Shown here: positions 16,001-16,078 of the stretch, in pieces | How positions within the stretch are numbered: position 1 is the first letter of the stretch | Layout of the letters: each line of letters starts with the position of its first letter | Assembly (NCBI GenBank): GCA_026770585.1 | Contig: MU648043.1 | Location: forward strand, 4,221-20,298 | Direction of reading: 5' to 3' | DNA length: 16,078 nucleotides | Origin: Baffinella frigidus | Lineage: Eukaryota; Cryptophyceae; Cryptomonadales; Baffinellaceae | Program-made: the position numbers and the translations under genes | The notes under the pieces: generated by a model | Told to the model about the DNA's origin: nothing | Seen by the model: the letters and a program-made list of their open reading frames with translations, nothing else | Databases searched by the model: none

Positions 16001-16078
16001 AACCCGTTCGTCACGTGGCGCGCGGGGTAGGGCGAAGGGCCGGCCTCCGAAATTAGCCCCAGCGTCAGGGGCGTCGCC
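922..16078 (-). CDS. Giant Gag-containing polyprotein (partial, start outside window)
   Basis: This frame is open from the right edge to TGA at 922-924, about 5,051 codons. The GTG at 16012-16014 is not a convincing start, because the codons before it are also open and continue the same repeat pattern. The C-terminal ~1,000 residues look like a retrotransposon Gag: coiled coil, helical capsid-like region, Cys-His knuckle, RG-rich basic tail and acidic end. The upstream ~4,000 residues hold repeats, membrane hairpins, three copies of an unrecognised domain and two further Cys/His motifs. A Gag packages element RNA and assembles particles; the job of the extension is unknown. Third-position GC, counted by hand in samples (75-82% at the two Cys/His motifs and the last hairpin), fits real coding in this frame, with an exception at 8532-8805. 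Typical Gag proteins are several hundred residues, so this is far larger. It could instead be several ORFs fused by decay or assembly. Confidence 0.8.
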   Translation of the reverse strand, partial: ATPLTLGLISEAGPSPYPARHVTNGFPSPDAPSAAPTTAPVPSIFVGTAVSLQNGDTAAVLGTKLAAPLTLGLISDAPGAEPSTTPVPSISFGTNVSLQGPSPYPEHPAKNGFCPAGALQAETRAPPMPSIFVGVDVLLPGTVATEALKDGQRTSGQFSDAPARAPEPSSEPNGSDVSLQGGITAAALVVERAAPLGLGLRSETDPPPYPERHATNGLCPPCASGDSRATRITARASSEKTIPYENGFVSPAMVERTKNSLPAGILASSQHAYLFQDVPTPPAVSNTSLCARATPMPSLFVGIDVLLPGTVATEALREGRGASGKFSDAPALAPEPSSEPNGSTSAKGAPRRSSDSTPSGPSDDSTLANPTGPQSWAVLAYDSDKKQQSGYRYLGITGTALRAANQAALDESRQPDWSVVSGTALPTAQLVPPSETSPPLENDPPLRTWPSAQKKKTTARVVTRRPMSFEAWATICDTFGGTSEPSTRPPQPPRQDVLTFVLRGELDDYQHGRRKGTFQGRFRLPSGLERAACRSKAREGRRDDYTVETTSDATPFTCVVTPFVALVETLPYCLPPEVTACWILCLTLLQVLGPVVSFFFPSRPAPARETTGVHRLWNRPPAYPSRPGRGSTPPKRRHAFIARRRLANVFSGRKEGVQPVLNNEPLVETTSAYAFAAMLPYVLHVPPGVGICGVLSLHLIVLALSLSTPGPETARRPAQEVDFWGRIARAGVLAELTPASPLGLTMALTTTVFLSSLTCCGTWVCVVLAYALGFLAFQLTTDSLHPTSVEATSPDIDTASLYMFACISPSVCTWSPTSWLLSLSLVHLLGLMHLLTHAEPSEVRASAATSDAPSTDVSRRLLPFSADHTTSEHGPADEPSVDALSTFALACLCSLVLPSSVPAKTLSWVLIHLGLLMWYLTVPDGPTPRPRSTAPLTSAPVTSATPVVSKPPAAANATARRRNARHHAASSPRTRDGLAGAECTTTTPVESPSLLRSDGSAEGLNLSDDDMEEVDAGHTSQPTLDPKSGGPAGQAAAPPVQNSQVTTSGIVLDFRNNTVSRLSRATADLSLGSPGSHPDWTPAHYLIALGPEDADTVCILRRHVRVYPSGADVLCVHDLLAADGLEILRPYESWHGALRTVQGSVLHLRPAYDTPVKGVPSGDLIHLKRCVSPLDAGQRDPPDNFTAERIVANWMEIHPRWITWAATAGPDDGPPTSLDDVPRFDRSVTMRLRLAGISEWEHQERIRLHPPGSEDRLASFLMPTPCTNPSSGPPAFCPPPWMGITDPVQGGEGHDAPPTPVNVRSRILRYPAAALAPPVGATSEPFTTVATPTPSPSAPDPRSLPSPDVPPGDTTMVDTSPTSPRLTQAERLSRRLPPIPRVASGPTLEAGLPLNTGATPLPEKGHVYGSEGKAPSTGTLQTPLGATGVPPSGAAARDPAGEGTPSMNPLATSPLPANQAPGSEEASDATPLYTIVLDPRCGVGSRFSHQVLTEHVIHTANPLPHNRMSDDYCQLQLGTFAGDTLGVYYTSDSEPGTVTRLSINDLLASDAARITGGTPDGPHWRGSLILASGAELPLRPARAEDYPGPVDISTFRCVDIYENKDCDIVDAHVIQTKWTSPDPDWAALGDESKISSDLAPFSTEVRSRLRDAGITAVEHFEHLRRRDWLNVLPESFPVVKLGHPTPTASAVGVATSSSSLLLRDSDGASACSSKRSRRGGSQTAGPAKRSQYRSSREPTAPAAPLPVNRSPVPVSDQEGANVPYSALGHGSPSAHDSDHVEMENEDEELPTLDELRSTDYLSRCHPVAALEPFPDDIRARLLAEDKHNFMIEYCRGRTSQRVLQDYTVLIDGQVWHWQSIRPGEVGSEEHLNATSADMVFLQPSERNLDLQCHRLKSTIRRVIDDLHNAMMHLETNDALLAIPAVFRAYQTRQASQLHRQMESADWIRKFLELLHDEGRTDPVSFPYARASLRLKLMRPDIPDNTRNSHGHRQTARKPDGMFYTAAEQQHHARHLRRRQARAESQLLARENAEVNYVLDWKSVRELSCVNTLEHFIAYNKTQCEYYGMAAPLSTTPKHLREVPGYLSININDEQLVLHGVWYCKSYTDNVIVVAHLVVATNWWIDRLSGFLVGPTVGTKYHLTEFTDAHAVGLEYAVHDQHYVWVLNVKRGVNMGTTSSNKLLVTQPPLSTGVWGTATSPILGENLPVNLRLRAVASDLTTSDILAFLKTHTQPSTRELPYQTLAGFLEQPSVRPVNPQSVQDREALAVACTRPDDEVLDDEEPRLWSILHPSVWRPSPETMAWRQNSDLDPLGCAQRARGTAVLPNLNTPETFLVTAQNPETNQSDDRINAALSGDQKAYLDNHLTEYLGLLVATRPTPLMLITEASVNGQPATVWPITGTAKITVSRPRIRTTTYTCLVFDKGRSGGRGPPLFLPEPPDDDVRRRDPAGDRPRPRQPVHNRLGERPPADGRGDRRLYRRVGAAEPRDQQQGVDPPGNRRGITLAPAVDSADTVTFERLPSCVGAATVFATPLPPVWTTLSGPVEVAKAFTCTPYGKVQVSHETPCVAAPQHTPVHFPRVPDVSAAPQYIPVANPVPPSRRRPRGRRASRGVRIHGSWAASALYSLGALVSTFLRPPAYVWWGLRSALTRSWSTTFGTTSCRWSQARGDISHRGTTASHRPRTGRVFPHLAAPVSDRDPGSFRPTGPFSPRVRSRDDLSPPSRCRQAAGDDRPFHVLHSMRDGHFLSSEDLFPYFPGASARRHSPLARSRPPSPPLTHAAARPERPLRNADYYRDAFAARGPRPSALRNLSEAERRDAEYYREAFLARDVGPRVVHRQPRQSALRSPSAAERLDRARPVSAAEQSLRSPRETEPRRPERPLHDADYHRDTFVARGPSPSPLRNLSAAERFDRARIASAAEQSLRFQRDTEPRWAQPRRRVSRYDTRHAPLNTDEEVGSNNRPRPASLPSESVEPSPSRLRRQNPAATASPATAADSLSSVHAPVPGPSLRLSKTIAGLSRLNADCEHLVENLTEWEVEDLQLPELDDDLRWVRLCVKTSPGEVWSIFARYSPTSRFPDNVLCSRHALARDAIICTTDLQPTIHLHGWVFALESKPYEDGTALFLRFPLEHGTSEFRHLPPDATISRERQATFWPSSHALNYATLDHDSAPRILREAGISDEAMSRWVSSHLPGAWDDGMARWKLLALAHVREHWHLPTLDLLLFDTASDQDEPPDAPGYLTWKRHVTSLDRVWRYPRVQVHIASQPSPASNPGLESTTHVNASIDIMAPFPLMSRSFALRARIDLRALDTTEAGFLFELRPGLGRMHQLGSPAHRTRYWGLGFTTVRCNFGGISADHWVFVRIMVFEDRAIDRRSCVDVIFHRTLMEDLSHNLAPRMGSDPMSRSFSRSSGYDSHMTLIAAASPTLVAHGSPPPTPASTGEHPTPPGRALSCTTPPSERSRWSTRKRLDRPHTPHCSRGGPPTTRCLRPCVPRRRGVPHRLVLTTLHRGQPRTPARWVTPRRVVVTRPLRRTSKRHARWPNSGGSRLCPTFSPHCHRSSTLLQEALSKGSWLPPLTTRLQVWTLETTNATPGVRTRSSSRGTSRNHSRDDLPTDRHGDSAPVTNLRNSRRADRSRSTGPVDRVTPTADERPSAAGAGTAAAPPTRLPSDRDAPAVHNAPLGVPPEAISPVDVSSSRAPPGGAGDPDRYDNDPDEDPDDRDPGPTVPARCHHCGLVVAIVNGSWEAHNRVCPTLLLVTSTLADAVDETGASSTLTGAGGASPSSPGLLGVTYEPDEMTLTAAAFQAKAQASAVKPEVSPHATPFDAGSPGPPAALFAPLSQSTEWQSLPAQRAMDSSSFALSPDTSLGLLRAVEPGPPSATGPAPCNLCHGTIRTPTSGPFSANDCACRPCPWCAHQQTISTWSDHYHSCPSRPRTPDARRARDPSPMPTTTGPPTRILPRPADRPTSTPGTWPTQSESHTTLPAPASQTVSFGGTTSASQPQPEPGEGSFMSGGTMPLVDASQTLSPSNDSLQSFGEQGAASSGTVDTALPAIGGVVEPVPDTSGAAGSGPAHTPSSGSAGSAGSGHNASLPLPLPDARALADRISQGHRDSAAWQSRADKEIARSRQAATSNSNALAAVVGDLQTVHASSAATAAVLQQLLDETKQMRSETKTRAHLMEDRLSIMQVATTSAIESSENTLHARLTPMVTQLLNSGMTPMVSELREANRELSESLATLSTRMDNITSSRRRDSHEGRLLDVVLDNTRAQIAPAVLHSSTGAAAAARRPAPVPHGTVEPGHDFEPRPTENEFHHAPLTEVQRLRASESNLQHALDMANARARDNASLPPPAPRHEPAQRTMMGGFAFTGHGGELPSPNLVVGSATPDSVIGAGSTHCQTGVATPILFTGSSDAASYITTAFQGGRPTTSDVGKPWEDKNGIRKFTGANRGVSDNATTGLCAINFLSSVVAFHSTKRHDNAELLGRAMRSTVLTNLADAVRHEIEQFDHNADWPAFALNFIQSCGPVNIRDGVCNMIAEVTTVTTPRTLMQRSRSLVNAWTTAQNTFYGVHPELDGRGQSKPPHHCSPFVPRHEQLHALKLLVQGADKSLWQQYCATTPQRTQRNPALLWNWILTLNSEALALTVAPSTTKLLVGDTKQPFMTDGHVVTSLPLAAAKSLDRQAGAYNLMIETNKINHIAERSSPVRKDVMDFCLAAGRTREEIEFRHVNGQCYYCGDDVRKGGNIVHTYLNCEKRLAIESVIRAKMEASFRSDGPTASHASQRLVNERRAWNRNEEGRDQSFSRTSSRERGPWYDAPRGNDYYPPESYYPRDGDRGRGDARNEPSPRRGYSSGRDDQRGYDSNEYRGTDNRGHYNNRPRGEPRRGYSSGRDEPRAIGNNSYRDNDNRDGQRDQRQGYRPAAQNQRVSYQRSDRPPPRHGNAPRQDYGPRHPSERAQRQPSTSEKFDTARRAAVSGEANSRGGDFFPAPLASAVRPPKARFEGKVNHLLTAPPLAANDLDDDASQFSDHESPAFEDATSEPDDRDSCSPGNGV
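1200..1690 (-). other. RG/Tyr-rich basic nucleocapsid-like tail of Gag
   Basis: After the zinc knuckle the protein becomes rich in Arg, Gly, Asp, Asn and Tyr, with many RG and RD pairs. The phrase RRGYSSGRD occurs twice, near 1515-1542 and 1407-1437, about 36 codons apart, so part of the tail arose by internal duplication. Such RG-rich tails bind RNA in many nucleocapsids and RNA-binding proteins; here that role is inferred. The tail is followed by an acidic stretch (LDDDASQ...EPDDRD) just before the Gag stop. Confidence 0.75.
1825..1887 (-). other. Expanded CCHC zinc knuckle of Gag
   Basis: The codons read CYYCGDDVRKGG followed by NIVHTYLNC, giving the spacing C-x2-C-x11-H-x4-C. The classic retroviral and Ty3/gypsy knuckle is C-x2-C-x4-H-x4-C, so the ligand order and outer spacings are kept but the central loop is seven residues longer. 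The position, after the capsid-like region and before the basic tail, is exactly where a nucleocapsid knuckle belongs. It probably binds zinc and packages RNA; the longer loop makes this less certain than for a standard knuckle. Confidence 0.75.
1930..2790 (-). other. Gag capsid-like helical region
   Basis: About 285 residues with predicted helices and few prolines lie between the coiled coil and the zinc knuckle. It opens near FTGANRGVSDNATTG and includes INFLSSVVAFHS, LADAVRHEIEQFDHN, WPAFALNFIQSC and ALLWNWILTLNSEAL. Length, helical content and position fit a retrotransposon capsid (N- and C-terminal lobes). I cannot identify a major homology region with confidence, so the call rests on position and composition more than on a signature. 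Confidence 0.6.
3310..3790 (-). other. Coiled-coil region upstream of the capsid
   Basis: About 160 residues rich in Ala, Leu, Glu, Arg, Gln and Ser, with almost no proline until the end and heptad-like spacing (for example LQQLLDETKQMRSETKTRA and VSELREANRELSESLATL). Coiled coils in this position occur in several Gag proteins and help assembly. An Ala/Pro-rich linker and a second short helical piece (EVQRLRASESNLQHALDMA, near 3060-3130) separate it from the capsid-like region. Confidence 0.65.
4288..4422 (-). other. Cys/His cluster with a CX2CX11HX3C finger
   Basis: The last 20 codons (4288-4347) read CPWCAHQQTISTWSDHYHSC, spacing C-x2-C-x11-H-x3-C. Just before them are a CNLC pair at 4411-4422 and a CACRPC group, so six or more cysteines lie within 45 residues. 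This could bind one or two zinc ions. The spacing resembles the Gag knuckle further along and the motif at 4825-4890, which suggests related fingers within one polypeptide. Function unknown; nucleic-acid binding is an inference. Confidence 0.6.
4825..4890 (-). other. CX2CX13HX3C zinc-finger-like motif
   Basis: Twenty-two codons read CHHCGLVVAIVNG then SWEAHNRVC, spacing C-x2-C-x13-H-x3-C. The aliphatic and tryptophan residues between the Cys and His pairs fit a small C2H2/C2HC finger core. It follows an acidic linker rich in Asp/Pro (DPDEDPDDRDPG). It probably forms a pair with the cluster about 400 bases further along the frame. No family is recognised. Confidence 0.55.
5285..5750 (-). other. 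Arg-rich stretch of the giant ORF, frame uncertain
   Basis: In the giant frame this part is strongly Arg-rich and low in acidic residues (for example RWSTRKRLDRPH, RRVVVTRPLRRTSKRHARW). The -1 frame is also open here (to a stop near 5288) and gives a balanced, Pro/Asp/Leu-containing protein (PDLFPPLSPIVDPPP, LEHPEALGPAAYAALQPW). Third-position GC by hand count is similar in both (about 67% in the giant frame, 70% in the other), so codon use does not decide. Either the Arg-rich text is real and basic, or two compensating indels hide the ancestral frame. Confidence 0.4.
5875..6216 (-). other. Beta-rich globular segment, family not recognised
   Basis: About 114 residues with alternating hydrophobic and aromatic residues: FALRARIDLRALDT, AGFLFELRPGLG, RYWGLGFTTVRCNFGG, DHWVFVRIMVFEDRAID and CVDVIFHRTL. 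The strand-like pattern and the W-G-L-G-F / D-H-W-V phrases faintly recall concanavalin A-like (LamG-type) folds, but this is only an impression. It directly follows the third AGI domain copy. Confidence 0.35.
6395..6930 (-). other. AGI domain, copy 3 (most diverged)
   Basis: From LRWVRLCVKTSPGEVW to about LLLFDTASD. It aligns by eye with the copies at 11010-11661 and 12275-12933. SRHALARDAIICTTDL followed by HLHGWVFAL and GTALFLRF matches their DLLAxD...HWRGxL...GxxLxLRPA block. ATFWPSSHALNYATLD matches their TKW...WAALGD block. RILREAGISDEAMSRW matches their RLRxAGIxxxEH helix. The family is not recognised. Its distance from the other two copies and its divergence suggest the triplication is old. 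Confidence 0.55.
7277..7735 (-). repeat. In-frame Arg/Ala-rich repeats, 171-bp unit
   Basis: Two full units and one truncated unit encode the pattern ADYYRDAFAARG...LRNLSAAER followed by DRARPVSAAEQSLR and ETEPRRPE. The DNA phrase gtggctcgg starts at 7281 and again at 7452, an offset of 171 bases (57 codons), which preserves frame. The third copy, nearest the N-terminus of the protein (about 7632-7735), keeps only the Y-Y-R-D-A-F and LRNLSEAER part. Helical, charged repeats could act as a spacer or RNA-binding arm; this is inference. The antisense strand of this region holds a 359-codon open frame that is a shadow. Confidence 0.75.
7740..8530 (-). other. Basic/Ser-rich linker with one hydrophobic segment
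   Basis: No domain is recognised. A hydrophobic run (SWAASALYSLGALVSTFL, near 8175-8235) could be a single membrane segment or buried helix. The rest is rich in Arg, Ser and Pro. The 86 codons counted by hand have about 69% third-position GC, lower than in the clearer regions, so the frame assignment is weaker here than in the hairpin region. Confidence 0.4.
8532..8805 (-). other. Stretch where another frame looks like the true coding frame
   Basis: In the giant frame this part reads as Arg/Asp/Gly/Pro-rich low complexity (RPRPRQPVHNRLGERPP). In the frame reached by a +1 slip (open until TAA at 8532-8534) it reads as ordinary protein (ATVHVHVSRCTTDSGSVPL, ACTDEWELRNPG, IRLEIVEALLSH). Hand counts over about 85 codons give roughly 88% third-position GC in that frame against about 62% in the giant frame. 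The giant frame looks normal again from DSADTVTFERL. Two compensating indels, or assembly errors, would explain this. Confidence 0.6.
8805..10735 (-). other. Large globular region of unknown family
   Basis: About 640 residues of balanced composition. The first half (10735-9960) is mostly helical: LHNAMMHLETNDALLAIPA, ADWIRKFLELLHDEG, then a charged helix with RHLRRRQARAESQLL. The second half (9960-9440) is strand-like and aromatic: GYLSININDEQLVLHGVWYC, NVIVVAHLVVATNWWIDRL, YHLTEFTDAHAVGLEYAVH, YVWVLNVKRGVNMG. The last part (9440-8805) is mixed, with KAYLDNHLTEYLGLLVATR. No catalytic motif is apparent. It is the best-behaved unknown piece for structure prediction. Confidence 0.6.
11010..11661 (-). 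other. AGI domain, copy 2
   Basis: Begins YTIVLDPRCGVGSRF and ends VVKLGHPTPT. Shared with copy 1: IVLDxR at the start, DLLASDAARI then HWRGSL, GAELPLRPA, RCVDIYE, a TKW...WAALGD block, and the helix RSRLRDAGITAVEH. Length is about 217 residues, nearly the same as copy 1. The matches are spread over the whole length in the same order, so this is a duplicated domain and not chance. Function not recognised. Confidence 0.7.
11665..12270 (-). other. Pro/Ser/Thr-rich linker between AGI domains
   Basis: About 200 residues of low complexity with many Pro, Thr, Ser, Ala and Gly (PTSPRLTQAERL, PPIPRVASGPTLEAG, PLGATGVPPSGAAARDP). It holds no recognisable domain and is probably disordered. Similar linkers lie at 12940-13290, 10740-11005 and 4900-5280. 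Confidence 0.55.
12275..12933 (-). other. AGI domain, copy 1
   Basis: Begins GIVLDFRNNTVSRL and ends near SFLMPTP. Blocks in order: IVLDFR; VHDLLAADGLEI then SWHGAL; GSVLHLRPAYDTP; KRCVSPLD; IVANWMEIHPRWITWAA; TMRLRLAGISEWEHQERIRL. The same blocks recur in copy 2 (11010-11661) and, more weakly, in copy 3 (6395-6930). The name 'AGI domain' is mine, from the conserved Ala-Gly-Ile of the last helix. Confidence 0.7.
13300..14439 (-). other. Repeated membrane-hairpin module, up to ten hydrophobic segments
   Basis: Five units, each with two hydrophobic stretches about 15-22 residues long and a Pro/Cys-containing turn. Units start at 14439 (VETTSDATPFTCVV), 14079 (VETTSAYAFAAMLP), about 13870 (PLGLTMALTTTVF), 13713 (VEATSPDIDTASLYMF) and about 13450 (DEPSVDALSTFALAC). 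Each ends in a Leu-rich helix such as WLLSLSLVHLLGLMHLL or WVLIHLGLLMWYL. Three share the V-E-[TA]-T-S opening. Third-position GC in the last unit is about 82% (hand count), supporting real coding. These would place the polyprotein in a membrane. Membrane segments are usual in Env, not in Gag, and Env is normally encoded after Pol. Confidence 0.7.
14450..15030 (-). other. Unrecognised segment before the membrane module
   Basis: About 190 residues. It includes a globular-looking part (WAVLAYDSDKKQQSGYRYLG, ALRAANQAALDESRQPDW), a Pro/Thr linker, a basic patch (QKKKTTARVVTRRPMSFEAW) and a second short ordered part (VLTFVLRGELDDYQHGRRKG). The phrase FQGRFRLPSGLE faintly resembles the HWRGSL...GAELPL block of the AGI domains, too weakly to call a copy. 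Confidence 0.45.
15050..15206 (-). repeat. 157-bp direct repeat, copy A
   Basis: Pairs with 15554-15710. The offset is 504 bases (168 codons), there are no indels, and about 14 mismatches were counted by hand (roughly 91% identity). It encodes PSLFVGIDVLLPGTVATEAL followed by a Ser/Pro/Ala-rich piece ending in SSEPNGS. Confidence 0.85.
15554..15710 (-). repeat. 157-bp direct repeat, copy B
   Basis: Partner of 15050-15206, same length and frame. It encodes PSIFVGVDVLLPGTVATEAL and ends in SSEPNGS. The close match makes it the most recent duplication in this array. Confidence 0.85.

Larger units (their letters stand above)
15030..16078 (-). repeat. Degenerate in-frame repeats at the N-terminal side of the giant ORF
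   Basis: The encoded text repeats PS[IL]xxGxxVxL four times (PSLFVGIDVLLP, PSIFVGVDVLLP, PSISFGTNVSLQ, PSIFVGTAVSLQ), with a fifth partial DVSLQ. Alternating pieces are APLTLGLISDAP / APLGLGLRSE and PYPERHATNG / PYPARHVTNG. At DNA level ctggagggagacg starts at 15538, 15781 and 15919, offsets divisible by three. The repeats continue to the window edge, so the array is longer than seen. It is probably a disordered or fibrous N-terminal region; it could also be an expanded 5' leader that happens to stay open. Confidence 0.7.

Noticed and set aside
16012-16014. GTG as the start of the giant ORF
   Set aside because: In-frame codons continue open to the window edge and extend the same repeat pattern (PSPYPARHVTNG), so the start is outside the window.
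1-16078. LTRs, tRNA primer-binding site, polypurine tract, promoter or polyadenylation site
   Set aside because: None could be seen; the window is internal to the element on both sides.
1-16078. A bacterial or phage giant adhesin or polyketide-type gene
   Set aside because: There are no ribosome-binding sites or operon neighbours, and the retropepsin following a Gag-like region with a Cys-His knuckle fits a eukaryotic LTR-type retroelement.

Overview
The window is eukaryotic retrotransposon DNA, GC-rich and without visible introns. All coding is on the minus strand, so the element reads from position 16078 down to position 1. Two overlapping partial reading frames explain everything: (1) one giant frame, open from the right edge to a TGA at 922-924 (about 5,051 residues within the window, with its true start outside it), and (2) a frame shifted by -1, open from 1024 to the left edge, which encodes a retropepsin-type aspartic protease and is the start of Pol. 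The Gag-then-protease order, the zinc knuckle, the basic RG-rich tail and the -1 frame relation point to an LTR-type retrotransposon. Reverse transcriptase, RNase H, integrase and both LTRs would lie outside the window, so the superfamily cannot be fixed here. The host cannot be named; a GC-rich protist genome is possible but is only a guess.

Layout in the direction of translation (right to left). 16078-15030: degenerate in-frame repeats, including a 157-bp direct repeat pair. 15030-14450: unrecognised segment. 14439-13300: about five hydrophobic hairpins (up to ten membrane segments) that look like diverged copies of one unit. 13300-12935: low-complexity linker. 12933-12275 and 11661-11010: two copies of an unrecognised domain ('AGI domain'), separated by a Pro/Ser/Thr linker. 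10735-8805: large globular unrecognised region. 8805-8532: a stretch where codon composition favours another frame. 8530-7740: linker. 7735-7277: Arg/Ala-rich repeats. 6930-6395: third AGI domain copy. 6216-5875: beta-rich segment. 5750-5285: Arg-rich stretch that may be in the wrong frame. 4890-4288: two zinc-finger-like motifs. 3790-3310: coiled coil. 2790-1930: Gag capsid-like helical region. 1887-1825: zinc knuckle. 1690-1200: RG-rich nucleic-acid-binding tail. 1024-922: Gag/Pol overlap. 646-300: protease.

The last ~1,000 residues (coiled coil to RG tail) form a normal-looking Gag. What is unusual is the ~4,000 residues joined in frame upstream of it, with membrane hairpins and a triplicated domain. 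The best guess is a retroelement with a very large N-terminal extension of Gag, possibly a fusion of a former separate upstream ORF. No RNA genes, CRISPR arrays, promoters or terminators could be supported, and there is no gene-free stretch longer than 300 bases.
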